Assembly (NCBI GenBank): GCA_025808875.1
Contig: CP075528.1
Location: 3,470,473 to 3,534,472 of the forward strand
Direction: 5' to 3'
DNA: 64,000 bases
DNA from: Enhydrobacter sp.
Lineage (GTDB): Bacteria; Pseudomonadota; Alphaproteobacteria; Reyranellales; Reyranellaceae
This document shows positions 43,017 to 51,861 of this stretch, piece by piece; position 1 is the first letter of the stretch, and each line of letters starts with the position of its first letter. Under the pieces are notes generated by a model, which saw only the letters and a program-made list of their open reading frames with translations, searched no databases and was not told the DNA's origin. Both the position numbers and the translations under genes were made by a program.

Positions 43017-43270
43017 GTCCGGACAACAAGGACCGGATATTTCGACTGCTTCATCCATTCGTGAAAGCACTCGACGACATACTGGGCTGTGACGATCTCA
43101 ACAACCTGCTTCGTCGCCATCCCGGCGTTGAGACGTCTAACTTTAAGTTGTGGCTGACAAGCACCGCCGTAATACAGCCTGTGCTACACAATGCTGAGCA
43201 TTTTCAGACAGAATTCGAAGTTGATCGCGTCCTAAATCGGCTACCACTAACCTATGCATCCTGTAATTGA
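43017..43270 (+). pseudogene. AT-richer open stretch, possible gene remnant
   Basis: Directly after the SDR stop, a different frame stays open for over 80 codons to TGA at 43268-43270 and gives a peptide with protein-like helices (DRIFRLLHPFVKALDDI, NNLLRRHPGVETSNF). No start codon or ribosome site is seen inside the stretch. Composition is about half GC and codons end in A/T more often than the neighbours. I recognise no family. It may be the 3' end of a foreign gene left after recombination. It is the longest stretch in the window without a confident gene (43017-43279). Confidence 0.35.
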
Positions 43271-43279
43271 ATAACTACC

Positions 43280-44281
43280 CTACCTTAACAACTCCTGTGC
43301 GTTCGCCAGCGCCCAGGCATCGACCAGCACGTTGCGGTCCGACTTGAGCGCTGCAAGATGCGCCTCGCGCACGACGCGGCGCCAGGTCTCCGACGGCTCG
43401 ATATCGGCGCGTGCGGTGAGGCCGAAATCGGCGGGGGAGCGGCCGAGCTTGGGCAGCGCTGCCCAGAGCTGGTCGCGGGTCGTCGCGGTGACCTGACCCG
43501 GCGAGCCGCCCGGCCATTCCTTGGGCGAGGCGATCTTGAAGCATTCGCCGAGCTCGCCGTCCTTGGCCACCCGCACCGGCCCACCGTCGTCGGCCTCGGT
43601 GAGCGCGAAGTAGCCGGTCATCGGCAGGCCGGGCCGCTCGCGCAGCACGGCGACGCCGTCGCGGTAGCAGACCACGCCGCCGCGCGCCCGCTCCTGCACC
43701 ACGGCGCCCGCCACCACGAAGTTGCCGCCGGCGACCTGGCGGATGCCGGGCCGTGCTTTCTTGTCTTCCGGTGCCTGCGTCGGCAGCCCCCAGAAGAGGC
43801 CGCGCAGGCACTGGTCGAACCTGGCAGGCGACGCGCCGCTGACCTGGATCGCGGTCTTGCAGGCGCTCGCCATCCAGCTCATCAGCCGCGCCGGCGTCGG
43901 ATTGAGCGTCGCCACCTCGACCGTGTAGGCGACGTCCTGCCCCGGCCCGGCGACGCGCTCGGTGTACTGGCAAAGGCGGAGCTGCGTGCCGGAGGGATAC
44001 TGCCGGAGCCACGGCCACTCCGACGGATGGTGCGAGAAGACGCGCTTCCACGGCGCGGGCGCCGACCAGTTGGCGTGCTGGCCGACGATCACCGTGCCGC
44101 AGGTCGCCTGCGGCGAGACCGGCGGCGCCAGCACCGAGCGGCGCATCGTGTCCTCGACCTGGCCGCGCAGCTCCGCCGGGAAGTCCTGGGCGGCAAGCTG
44201 CTGGGCGCCAGCGGGCGCAGCGGCGGCGAGGCCGAACGATGCAGCGCATGTGACAATGAAGGGGCGGCCGAGACGGGCCAT
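43280..44281 (-). CDS. Secreted protein of unknown function
   Basis: A 333-residue secreted protein I cannot name. Residues 1-27 form a signal peptide ending APAGAQ. The mature part has several cysteines (for example in QATCGTV, RLCQYTE, SACKTAI, DQCLRGL, GVVCYRDG and GECFKIA), enough for three disulfides, which fits a periplasmic location. GGAGGA lies six bases before the start at 44281. There is no membrane segment after the signal. It is divergent from brnTA. Confidence 0.78.
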   Translation of the reverse strand: MARLGRPFIVTCAASFGLAAAAPAGAQQLAAQDFPAELRGQVEDTMRRSVLAPPVSPQATCGTVIVGQHANWSAPAPWKRVFSHHPSEWPWLRQYPSGTQLRLCQYTERVAGPGQDVAYTVEVATLNPTPARLMSWMASACKTAIQVSGASPARFDQCLRGLFWGLPTQAPEDKKARPGIRQVAGGNFVVAGAVVQERARGGVVCYRDGVAVLRERPGLPMTGYFALTEADDGGPVRVAKDGELGECFKIASPKEWPGGSPGQVTATTRDQLWAALPKLGRSPADFGLTARADIEPSETWRRVVREAHLAALKSDRNVLVDAWALANAQELLR

Positions 44282-44391
44282 GGCATGTCCTCCGGCTCGA
44301 TGCTCCCGACAACGCAGTGGTTCCGCTTTCGTTGCATCCCTCCCATCAAGATCGGCCGCCCACAAGTGTCGGCTTGCGCGTGCCGCCTTCT

Positions 44392-44401
44392 TATGTACAT
44401 A
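44392..44401. promoter_or_regulatory. Palindrome upstream of brnTA (candidate operator)
   Basis: TATGTACATA is a perfect 10-base palindrome 19 bases before the brnT start codon, in an AT-rich patch. BrnTA loci repress themselves through the DNA-binding antitoxin BrnA, so a palindrome here is the expected operator. Binding is inferred from position only. Confidence 0.45.
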
Positions 44402-44420
44402 CAATTTCATAGGTACGCAG

Positions 44421-44708
44421 ATGCGGTTCGAATGAGATCCGGCCAAGGCCCGGGCAAACCTGGCAAAGCACGGAGTCTCCTTCGAGCTTGCGACCCGGGT
44501 GTGGGACGATCCGCTGCACGTCATCCTTCCGGATCGGCTGGTCGATGGTGAACAATGCTGGCACGCGATCGGTGTCGTGAGGTCAATTACTTTGCTGGTG
44601 GTGGTGCATGTCTATCCGAAAGGCGAAGAAGCGGGAGTTGCGAGGATCATCGGGGCACGAAGGGCGACGCCGCACGAGCGGCGGCGCTACGAAGACGAGG
44701 CCCTTTAG
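44421..44708 (+). pseudogene. brnT: BrnT-type toxin, stop codon at codon 5
   Basis: The frame from ATG 44421 reads M-R-F-E-stop-D-P-A-K-A-R-A-N-L-A-K-H-G-V-S-F-E and then continues to a normal end (IIGARRATPHERRRYEDEAL). This is the full BrnT ribonuclease of 95 codons, with TGA at 44433-44435 where the family has the conserved Trp of FEWDP. A later GTG at 44499 could start only a truncated protein without the N-terminal strand. So the toxin is probably inactive while the antitoxin gene remains intact. Confidence 0.82.
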
Positions 44709-44967
44709 CGTCGCCGAGCGCAGGCAGCTCACCCGTCTGGCGGCCATGCCCGACGATGAGATCGACACGACGGACATTCCAGAAGCGCCTGAGGAGAACT
44801 GGCGACTGGCACGGCGTGGCGAGCTCTACAAACCGATTAAACAGCCCGTGACCATTCGGTTGGACTCCGACATCGTTGCCTGGTTCAAGGCGCGCGGCCG
44901 GGGGCGTGGCTACCAGACCGAAATCAACAGCGCGCTTCGGAAATACGTAGCCAACCGCAGCCGGTAG
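44608..44967 (+). CDS. brnA: BrnA-type antitoxin
   Basis: The C-terminal half matches BrnA: PDDEIDTTDIPEAPEENW, then the ribbon-helix-helix-like PVTIRLDSDIVAWFKARGRGRGYQTEINSALRKYV. It neutralises BrnT and represses the operon. The ATG at 44608 overlaps brnT by about 100 bases, more than usual, so the true start may be the TTG at 44638 or further in. The first 30 residues are basic and not conserved. Confidence 0.85.
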   Translation: MSIRKAKKRELRGSSGHEGRRRTSGGATKTRPFSVAERRQLTRLAAMPDDEIDTTDIPEAPEENWRLARRGELYKPIKQPVTIRLDSDIVAWFKARGRGRGYQTEINSALRKYVANRSR

Positions 44968-45001
44968 TCGGGCTACACTCCTGCAAACAGCAGGAGGCCC
45001 C

Positions 45002-45466
45002 GTGGCAGATACCGATCCCCGGCACGACGAACATTCCGCCGCCTACCAGCGCGGCATGGCGCAGATCCGCAAGCAGCTCGGGCCGATGGCCGACGCCTAC
45101 ATCCGCAACATCAAGGCGCTGGCGCCGGAGTTCGCCTGGGTCAACGTCACCTTCCCGTTCGGCGAGCTCTATCCGCGCCAGGTGATCGACCTCAAGACGC
45201 GCGAGATGTGCACCGTGGCGGCGCTCACCGTGCAGGGCTTCGCGCTGCCCGAGCTCAAGCTGCACGTCAAGGCGGCGCTGCGCAGCGGCGCCTCGCGCGC
45301 CGAGGTGGCCGAGATCATCACCCAGATGATCGCCTATTGCGGCTTTCCCGCCGCCACCAATGCGCTGATGACCATGAAGCAGGCGTTCGACGAGCTCGAC
45401 GCCGCGGCGCGGAAGCCCGCGCGGAAGAAGGGCACGCGCAAACCCGCGCGCGGGAAGCGCACGTGA
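45002..45466 (+). CDS. Carboxymuconolactone decarboxylase family protein
   Basis: A 154-residue CMD-fold protein. The core LKTREMCTVAALTVQGFALPELKLHVKAALRSGASRAEVAEIITQMIAYCGFPAATNAL is close to PcaC-type gamma-carboxymuconolactone decarboxylases. The start is GTG at 45002, preceded by GGAGG. The last 20 residues are a basic K/R/P tail. It overlaps the following ThDP enzyme gene by 4 bases, so they are co-translated and may act on the same compound. Confidence 0.88.
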   Translation: MADTDPRHDEHSAAYQRGMAQIRKQLGPMADAYIRNIKALAPEFAWVNVTFPFGELYPRQVIDLKTREMCTVAALTVQGFALPELKLHVKAALRSGASRAEVAEIITQMIAYCGFPAATNALMTMKQAFDELDAAARKPARKKGTRKPARGKRT

Positions 45467-47127
45467 GCGCCGCGCAGAACGGCGCCCGGCTGCTGGTGCG
45501 CCATCTCGAGGCGCAGGGCGTCGAGTACGTGTTCGGCATCCCCGGCGCCAAGATCGACCCGGTGTTCGATGCGCTGGTCGATTCGAAGATCAGGACCGTG
45601 GTGTGCCGGCACGAGCAGAACGCCACCTTCATCGCCGGCGGCCTGGGCCGGCTGACCGGCAAGGCGGGCGTCGTGCTGGTGACCTCGGGCCCGGGCTGCT
45701 CCAACCTCGTGACGGGGCTCGCGACGGCCAGCACCGAGGGCGACCCGGTGGTGGCGCTGGGCGGCTCGGTGCCGGTCGCGGTGCGGCTCAAGCAGACGCA
45801 CCAGAGCATGGACACCGTGGCGATGATGCGGCCGGTGACCAAATACTCGGCCGAGATCGATTCGCCTCTCGCCATCTCCGAGGCGCTGGCCAACGCCTTC
45901 CGCGCCGCCGAGAGCGGCCGGCCGGGCGGCGCCTTCCTCAGCCTGCCCAAGGACGTGATGCTGGCCGACGCAGCCGGGCCGGTGCTGGCGCCGGCGCCGC
46001 GGATCCGGCTGGGCGCCGCCGATGCCGCGGCGATCGCCGCCGCGGCAAGGATGATCGACGCGGCGCGCGCGCCGGTGATCGTGCTCGGCATGCTGGCGAG
46101 CCGGCCGCGCGCCACCGAGGCGATGCGCGTGCTGCTGTCGCGCACCCGCATCGCCGTCGTCGGCACCTACCAGGCCGCCGGCATCGTGCCGCGCGAGCGG
46201 CTCGACTGCTTCGGCGGCCGGGTCGGGCTGTTCCACAACCAGCCGGCCGACCGCCTGCTCGACGCCGCCGACCTGGTGATCACGGTGGGCTTCGACCCGG
46301 TCGAGTACGACCCGGCGCTGTGGAACGCCCATGCCGGCGCCGGCCGCAAGCTGATCCATCTCGACTGCGTCCCGGCCGACACCGACCGCGACTACCGGCC
46401 CGACATCGAGCTGACCGGCGACATCGCCGCCACCCTGCTGGCGCTGTCGGCCGCGCTGGCGCCGCGCGAGCGCGCCGCCCAGCAGGACATCCTCGCCGAG
46501 ATCCGCGCGGGCTTCGCCGCGCTCGCCGCCGAAGCCACCAGGCACGGCGGCACGCCGGTCCATCCGCTGCGGATCGTGCATGCGCTGCAGGAGCTGCTCG
46601 ACGAGGGCGCCACGCTCTGCTCCGACATGGGCTCGTTCCACATCTGGATGGCGCGCCATCTGCTGGCGCACCGGCCGCGCCAGATCCTGATCAGCAACGG
46701 CCAGCAGACGCTGGGCGTCGGCCTGCCGTGGGGCATGGCGGCCTGCCTCGCCGATCCGTCGGCCAAGGTGATCTCGGTGTCGGGCGACGGCGGCTTCCTG
46801 TTCTCCGCCGTCGAGCTCGAGACGGCGGTGCGCCTGAAGTGCAACCTCGTCCACCTGGTGTGGATCGACGGCGGCTACGACATGGTCGCCATCCAGGAGA
46901 AGGCGGCCTACGGCCGCGAATCGGGCGTGCGCTTCGGGCCGGTCGACGTGGTGAAGTTCGCCGAATCGATGGGCGCGCACGGCCTCACGATCGCATCGCC
47001 CGACCAGGTCCTGCCGGCCCTGCGCCAGGCGATGGCGATGCCGGGGCCGGTCATCGTCGGCGTGCCGGTCGACTACGGCGACAATCCCAAGCTGATCGCC
47101 GCCATGCACGCCGACGTCATTCACTAG
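45463..47127 (+). CDS. Thiamine diphosphate enzyme, acetolactate synthase-like
   Basis: A 554-residue ThDP-dependent enzyme of the acetolactate synthase large-subunit group. The cofactor-activating glutamate is E51 in CRHEQNATFIAGG. The Mg/ThDP motif is SGDGGFLFSAVELETAVR. Overall it resembles catabolic AlsS (no FAD-dependence signature obvious and no small subunit gene nearby). Start is GTG at 45463, inside the previous stop (GTGA). It could make acetolactate or decarboxylate another 2-keto acid. Confidence 0.9.
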   Translation: MSAAQNGARLLVRHLEAQGVEYVFGIPGAKIDPVFDALVDSKIRTVVCRHEQNATFIAGGLGRLTGKAGVVLVTSGPGCSNLVTGLATASTEGDPVVALGGSVPVAVRLKQTHQSMDTVAMMRPVTKYSAEIDSPLAISEALANAFRAAESGRPGGAFLSLPKDVMLADAAGPVLAPAPRIRLGAADAAAIAAAARMIDAARAPVIVLGMLASRPRATEAMRVLLSRTRIAVVGTYQAAGIVPRERLDCFGGRVGLFHNQPADRLLDAADLVITVGFDPVEYDPALWNAHAGAGRKLIHLDCVPADTDRDYRPDIELTGDIAATLLALSAALAPRERAAQQDILAEIRAGFAALAAEATRHGGTPVHPLRIVHALQELLDEGATLCSDMGSFHIWMARHLLAHRPRQILISNGQQTLGVGLPWGMAACLADPSAKVISVSGDGGFLFSAVELETAVRLKCNLVHLVWIDGGYDMVAIQEKAAYGRESGVRFGPVDVVKFAESMGAHGLTIASPDQVLPALRQAMAMPGPVIVGVPVDYGDNPKLIAAMHADVIH

Positions 47128-47176
47128 CGCGCGCGGCGACCCTCCCTTTCGTCGCTTGATCGCCAGGGCTGGATAA

Positions 47177-47189
47177 TTTACGTTGTAAA
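47177..47189. promoter_or_regulatory. Small inverted repeat before a TetR gene (candidate operator)
   Basis: TTTAC-GTT-GTAAA lies 36 bases before the start codon of the TetR-family gene in the only AT-rich patch of the gap. Autoregulation through such a site is common in this family. The arms are short, so the call is tentative. Confidence 0.4.
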
Positions 47190-47225
47190 AAATAGGGCGC
47201 GTCGAGAGCTCTGGGAAAGGGGAGG

Positions 47226-47873
47226 ATGCCGCGAGGCCTGAGCGATGCCGAGATCGCCAAGTTCCGGGCGCGCCTGTGCAAGGCGGCGGTGCGGCTGTTC
47301 GCGCGCGAGGGCCTGCCGGGCGTGACCATGCGCCGGCTGGCAGCCGAGCTCGGCTGCTCGCCGATGACGCCCTACCGCTACTTCCGCGACCATCAGGACA
47401 TCGTCGCGGCGGTGCGAGCCGATGCCTTCCGGCGCTTCGCCGACCTCCTGGAGGAGGCCTATGCCGCCGAGACCGATCCGGTCGCGCGCGCGCGCGCCGT
47501 CGGCCGCACCTTCCTCGGCTTCGCCTGCGACGAGCCCGACCTCTATCGGCTGATGTACGACGTCGGCCAATCCGACGAGGCCAGCTACCCCGAGCTGACG
47601 CGGCACCGCGCGCGCGCGCGCGAGGTGATCGTGCGCCAGAACGCGGCGTTGATCGACGCCGGCCTGCTGGAGGGCGACCCGGTGGAGCTCAGCCATGTCA
47701 TGTGGGCGAGCACGCACGGCGCCATCATGCTCCATCTCGCCGGCATCCTGCCGCCCGACCTGCCGCTGCAGTCGCTGTTCGAGAGCGCGCTGCGGATGAT
47801 CAACCGCAGCGCCCGGCCGCGCGCCGTCCGCCGCCCCGCCACTGCCACGACCCGCCGGCCCGCGCGCCGGTAA
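47226..47873 (+). CDS. TetR-family transcriptional regulator
   Basis: A 215-residue TetR regulator. The N-terminal DNA-binding part is AAVRLFAREGLPGVTMRRLAAELGCSPMTPYRYFRDHQDIVAAV, with the recognition helix at SPMTPYRYF. The C-terminal ligand domain is of the TetR_C_33-like sort (DEPDLYRLMYDVGQ). It lies 19 bases before the TRAP transporter genes on the same strand and probably controls them. The basic tail after residue 195 is unusual. Confidence 0.92.
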   Translation: MPRGLSDAEIAKFRARLCKAAVRLFAREGLPGVTMRRLAAELGCSPMTPYRYFRDHQDIVAAVRADAFRRFADLLEEAYAAETDPVARARAVGRTFLGFACDEPDLYRLMYDVGQSDEASYPELTRHRARAREVIVRQNAALIDAGLLEGDPVELSHVMWASTHGAIMLHLAGILPPDLPLQSLFESALRMINRSARPRAVRRPATATTRRPARR

Positions 47874-47892
47874 CCGACCAAGGAGGACCGTC

Positions 47893-48906
47893 ATGAACTT
47901 CAAACCGCTCGCCACGACGCTGCTGGCCGCCGCGTTGGGCCTTTCCGCCGCCGCCCAGGCGCAGGACACCGTGCGCCTGAAGCTCGGCCACTTCCTGCCG
48001 CCGCAGTCGATGACCCACACCGACCTCTTCGTGCCGATGGCGGAGCGGGTCAAGAAGGAGTCCGGCGGGCGCCTGGAAATCCAGCTCTTCCCGGGCGGCA
48101 CGCTGGGCCGCAATCCGGCGCAGCAGCTCCAGCTCGTGCTCGACGGCGTCCTCGACATCTCCTTCATCGTGCAGAGCTACACGCCGGGCGAGTTCCCCGA
48201 CAACTCGCTGCTCGAGCTGCCGCTCGTCATCCGCACCACGCGCGAGGCCGCCCTCGCCCACCAGCGCCTGTTCGAGCGCGGCCTGCTGCGCGGCTACGAC
48301 AAGGTCAAGGTGCTGGGGCTGGCGACGACCTCGGCCTACAACCTCCAGCTCGCCTTCCCCTACAGCGCCCTGCCGGACCTGAAGGGCAAGAAGATCCGCG
48401 CCGCGACCTCGATCCAGTCGGAGATCATCACCGCACTCGGTGCGACGCCCGTCGGCAGCATCGCCGTCACCCAGACCGCCGAGTCGCTGAGTCGCCGGCT
48501 GATCGACGGCACCCTGCTGGGCTGGGAGTCGATGAACAGCTTCCGCGTCACCCCGGTGACCACTCACCACGTCATGGTGCCGCTCGGCGTCACGCCGGTC
48601 ATGATCGCCATGAACAAGCAGCGCTACGAGGGCCTGCCGCCCGACCTGCGCAAGGCGATCGACGGAATCACCGGTGAATGGATCGCCGAGAACATCGCGA
48701 AGAACTACGACATCGTGGGCGCGAAGTCGCTGGCCGACGCCAAGGCCACCGGCCGCAACACCATCATCGAGCTCGACGCCAAGGAGCGCGCCGAGTGGGA
48801 GAAGACGCTGATGCCGATCGTCGAGAAGTGGAAGAACGAGCACGCCAACGGCAAGGCGCTGTTCGCCGCGCTCGAGGAGGAGCTGAAGAAGCTCCGCGCC
48901 AGGTGA
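47893..48906 (+). CDS. TRAP transporter substrate-binding protein (DctP family)
   Basis: A 337-residue periplasmic solute receptor. Signal peptide is residues 1-23 (ending AQAQ). The mature fold has LKLGHFLPPQSMTHTDLF at the start and GGRLEIQLFPGGTLGRNPAQQLQLVLDG, typical of DctP proteins. The loop LKGKKIRAATSIQSEIITALGATPV holds the arginine that binds carboxylate ligands. It is co-transcribed with dctQ and dctM, so it captures an organic acid; the ligand is not known. Confidence 0.94.
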   Translation: MNFKPLATTLLAAALGLSAAAQAQDTVRLKLGHFLPPQSMTHTDLFVPMAERVKKESGGRLEIQLFPGGTLGRNPAQQLQLVLDGVLDISFIVQSYTPGEFPDNSLLELPLVIRTTREAALAHQRLFERGLLRGYDKVKVLGLATTSAYNLQLAFPYSALPDLKGKKIRAATSIQSEIITALGATPVGSIAVTQTAESLSRRLIDGTLLGWESMNSFRVTPVTTHHVMVPLGVTPVMIAMNKQRYEGLPPDLRKAIDGITGEWIAENIAKNYDIVGAKSLADAKATGRNTIIELDAKERAEWEKTLMPIVEKWKNEHANGKALFAALEEELKKLRAR

Positions 48907-48913
48907 GCCCGAC

Positions 48914-49441
48914 ATGAGCGGACGACTGCTGCGGCTGCTCGAACGGGTGCGCGAGGGCAGCCGCCGTCTCGCCTGGCTGGCGGTGCTGGCCCTGCTGGTG
49001 ATCTCGCTCGCCGTCAGCCTCGACGTCGCGCTGCGCTTCCTGTTCGACGCGCCGATCCACGGCCTCGAGGACATCGTGGCGCTCGCGCTGATCGTCGCGG
49101 TGGTCGCCTGCTTCCCGGCGGGCTTCGCGCTCGGCAGCAACATCACGGTGCGTTTCGCCGGCCGGGCATTGGGGCGGCGCGGGCATGCCTGCCTCGAGAG
49201 CTTCGGCCAGTTCGTCGCGCTCGCCTTCATCGCCGCGGTCGCCTGGCAGCTCGTCGTCAACATCGCCGACGTGGGCGGCCGCACGACCTTCATGCTGCAG
49301 TGGCCGGTCGCGCCGGCGTGGTACGCCGCGGCGGCGCTCGCCTCGCTGGCGGCGCTGGCGCAGGCGCTGGTGGCGCTCTGCCACCTGATGGCGGCGATCA
49401 CCGGCGCGCCGTCACCCGACGCCGAAAGCTCCGCCCTCTGA
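48914..49441 (+). CDS. TRAP transporter small permease (DctQ family)
   Basis: A 175-residue membrane protein with four helices and the DctQ core VSLDVALRFLFDAPIHGLEDIVALALIVAVVACFPAGFALGSNITVRF. It joins DctM to form the membrane complex. It starts 7 bases after dctP and ends 16 bases before dctM. Confidence 0.93.
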   Translation: MSGRLLRLLERVREGSRRLAWLAVLALLVISLAVSLDVALRFLFDAPIHGLEDIVALALIVAVVACFPAGFALGSNITVRFAGRALGRRGHACLESFGQFVALAFIAAVAWQLVVNIADVGGRTTFMLQWPVAPAWYAAAALASLAALAQALVALCHLMAAITGAPSPDAESSAL

Positions 49442-49457
49442 CCCGGCCCCGCTCCCG

Positions 49458-50777
49458 ATGGACCCGACCCTGATCGTCGTCGCCGGCCTCGCCGGCATGT
49501 TCGTCCTGATCGCCCTGCACGTGCCGATCGGCGTCGCCATGGCGGCGACCGGGCTGGCCTGCTTCGCCCTGCTCGAGAACGACCTCGGGCGGGCCTTCTC
49601 CATCCTCAAGACCGAGAGCGTCAGCGCGCTGTCGAGCCTGGAGCTGGCGGTGATCCCGCTGTTCCTGCTGATGGGCGGCTTCGCCTCGGCGAGCGGCATG
49701 TCGAGCGACCTGTACCGGCTCGCCCAGGCCTTTCTCGGCCATCTGCGTGGCGGCCTGGCGATCGCCACCATCGGCGCCTGCGCGGGCTTCGGCGCGGTCA
49801 GCGGCTCGTCGATCGCCACCGCCGCGACGATGACCCGGGTGGCCCTGCCGGAGATGCTGCGGCGCGGCTACAGTCCGCGGCTCGCCGCCGGCGCGATCGC
49901 CGGCGGCGGCTCGCTCGGCATGCTGATTCCGCCGTCGATCCTGATGGTGCTGTATGCCGTGCTGACCGAGCAGTCGGTGCTCAGCATGTTCGCGGCCGCC
50001 GTCATTCCGGGCCTGGTCACGGTCGTCTACTACATGGTGGCGATCGCCGTGTACGTGCGGCTGCAGCCGCAGGCCGGACCGGCCACCGAGCGGGCGGGCT
50101 GGCGCCAGCGCGGCGAGGCGACGGCGCGCAGCTGGCGCGTCGTGGCACTGGCCGCCCTGGTCAGCGGCGGCATCTACGGCGGCGCCTTCACCGTCAACGA
50201 GGCCGCCGCGATCGGCGCCGGACTCGCCTTCCTCTTTTACGTGACTGGCGCGCGCGCCGGCCGCGGCAGCCTGACCGGGGTGCTGGGCGACACGGCGGCG
50301 ACCACGGCCATGCTGTTCGTCGTCATCATCGGCGCCTCGACGATGTCCTACTTCGTCACCCTGTCGGGCGCGCCCGGCCTGCTGGTCGCGTGGATCCAGG
50401 CGCAGGACCTGCCGCCGTTGCTGGTGATCTTCCTGCTGGCGGCGATGTTCATCGTCATCGGCAGCGTGTTCGACACCACGGCCGGCATGGTGATCACCCT
50501 GCCGTTCGTCTATCCGCTGGTCATCGGGCTCGGCTACGACCCGGTGTGGTGGGGTCTGGTGATGATCGTGCTGATCGAGACCGGCATGATCACGCCGCCG
50601 ATCGGACTCAACGTCTTCGTGCTGCACGGCATGGCGCCGCAGGTGCCGCTTTCGACGATCTTCCGCGGCGTCGTGCCCTTCTTCCTGGCCGACCTCGCCC
50701 GCCTGGCGACGTTCATCCTTCTGCCCGACCTCGTGCTCTGGCTGCCCCGGCAACTGGGGCTGGCGAGCTACCTCTAG
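49458..50777 (+). CDS. TRAP transporter large permease (DctM family)
   Basis: A 439-residue membrane protein with about twelve helices, the DctM transport subunit. Family marks are AVIPLFLLMGGFASASGMS, GFGAVSGSSIATAATMTRVALPEMLRRGYSP, SLGMLIPPSILMVLYAVLTEQSV and ETGMITPPIGLNVFVLHG. Import is driven by a sodium or proton gradient. It ends 4 bases inside the convergent TetR gene. Confidence 0.95.
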   Translation: MDPTLIVVAGLAGMFVLIALHVPIGVAMAATGLACFALLENDLGRAFSILKTESVSALSSLELAVIPLFLLMGGFASASGMSSDLYRLAQAFLGHLRGGLAIATIGACAGFGAVSGSSIATAATMTRVALPEMLRRGYSPRLAAGAIAGGGSLGMLIPPSILMVLYAVLTEQSVLSMFAAAVIPGLVTVVYYMVAIAVYVRLQPQAGPATERAGWRQRGEATARSWRVVALAALVSGGIYGGAFTVNEAAAIGAGLAFLFYVTGARAGRGSLTGVLGDTAATTAMLFVVIIGASTMSYFVTLSGAPGLLVAWIQAQDLPPLLVIFLLAAMFIVIGSVFDTTAGMVITLPFVYPLVIGLGYDPVWWGLVMIVLIETGMITPPIGLNVFVLHGMAPQVPLSTIFRGVVPFFLADLARLATFILLPDLVLWLPRQLGLASYL

Positions 50778-51394
50778 GACGGCGGTCCCGCGGATCGCCG
50801 TGCCGCCTCGACCAGCACGCGGATCGCCCAGCGCTTGACCGCGCGCGCCTCCGCAGGGTCGATCTGCAGCACGTCGCGCACGACCACCATGCCCTCGCTG
50901 CCGACGATCAGGGCGAGCGCCTTGACGAGCCGGTCGCGCGCGCCGGGCGCGAGCTCCTGCTTCGCCGGTTCGAGCGCCGCCTCGATCAGGTCGGTGCGAC
51001 GGTTCTGCCGGCGCGGCAGGTCGCCGACGACGGCCCGCTGCAGCGATTGCGCCAGCATCAGTCGCATGCCGCGCTCGTTGCCGAGGAAGACCTCCTGCAG
51101 GGCGTCGTCGACCTTCTCCAGCCGCGCCACCGGATCGTCGGACGCGTCGCCCTCGAAGAGCCGCTCCGGCCCGAGCGTGGCCTGGTCGATCACGGCCTCG
51201 ACCAGCAGCGCCTCGAGACTGGGGAAGTAGCGATAGGCGGTGGCGCGCGACACCATCGCGGCGAGCGCGATCTCCTCCAGGCTCGGCACGCGGCCGCCGG
51301 CCATCAGCCGCGCCGCCGCGCCCAGCAGATCCTTGCGCGTGCGCCGGCGCTGGTTGGCCCGCCCGCCCGCGTCGTCCGCATCGCGGCGCGGCAT
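50774..51394 (-). CDS. TetR/AcrR-family transcriptional regulator
   Basis: A 206-residue TetR regulator, helix-turn-helix in VPSLEEIALAAMVSRATAYRYFPSLEALLVEAV. The C-terminal domain is ligand-binding with unknown inducer. It is downstream of the SnoaL-like gene by 6 bases on the same strand and likely represses the shared promoter, where a 7-base-arm palindrome lies (51862-51879). Confidence 0.92.
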   Translation of the reverse strand: MPRRDADDAGGRANQRRRTRKDLLGAAARLMAGGRVPSLEEIALAAMVSRATAYRYFPSLEALLVEAVIDQATLGPERLFEGDASDDPVARLEKVDDALQEVFLGNERGMRLMLAQSLQRAVVGDLPRRQNRRTDLIEAALEPAKQELAPGARDRLVKALALIVGSEGMVVVRDVLQIDPAEARAVKRWAIRVLVEAARRSAGPPS

Positions 51395-51400
51395 GGCGCG

Positions 51401-51823
51401 TCAGGCCGGTGCGAGCTGGCGCTGGATCGCGGCGAGGTCGATCCAGACGTTCTCGCGCCTGATGTCGCCCGACGGCGCGAACTCGACGACATGCAGCAGC
51501 CGGAACTCGAGCGGGCGGTTGGCGCCGTCGAGACCGAACGGCCGGCCGGGCGCGCGGCCGCGCCACACCGATTCGTCGACCAGGAAGTCCGCGCCGTAGA
51601 GCCGCTTGCGGCATTCGACCTTGCCGTCGGCGAGATCGGCGAACAGGGTCTCGTAGAACGGCCGCGCCGCGGCCGGACCACGCGTCGGTCCGGTCGGCCA
51701 GCCGACGATGTCGTGCTCGACGTCGGGGGTGAAGGTCGTCAGCACGCCTTCGACGTCGTCCGCGGCCTCGAAGCCGAAATGCTCGTCCATTTTGCGGTCC
51801 ATGTCCGCGCGGCTCAGCGCCAT
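51401..51823 (-). CDS. SnoaL-like / NTF2-fold protein
   Basis: A 140-residue NTF2-superfamily protein. It starts with the helix DMDRKMDEHFGFEAADDVEGVLTTFTPDVEHDIVGWP and has the RPFYETLFADL helix, typical of SnoaL-like polyketide-cyclase/isomerase folds. It could be an isomerase, dehydratase or binding protein. It is co-transcribed with a TetR regulator and lies beside an aromatic hydroxylase gene. Confidence 0.85.
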   Translation of the reverse strand: MALSRADMDRKMDEHFGFEAADDVEGVLTTFTPDVEHDIVGWPTGPTRGPAAARPFYETLFADLADGKVECRKRLYGADFLVDESVWRGRAPGRPFGLDGANRPLEFRLLHVVEFAPSGDIRRENVWIDLAAIQRQLAPA

Positions 51824-51861
51824 CCTCGACGTCCTTTCTATGGTAGGAGCAGCGCCGATTA

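Noticed and set aside
44433..44435. TGA in brnT as a second selenocysteine codon
   Set aside because: BrnT proteins have Trp at this place, not Cys, there is no CxxU or similar redox context, and no fitting hairpin follows. A TGG to TGA change is simpler.
45334..47124. 596-codon minus-strand frame opposite the ThDP enzyme
   Set aside because: Low-complexity His/Arg/Asp-rich translation without a fold; the plus strand has the complete ThDP motifs.
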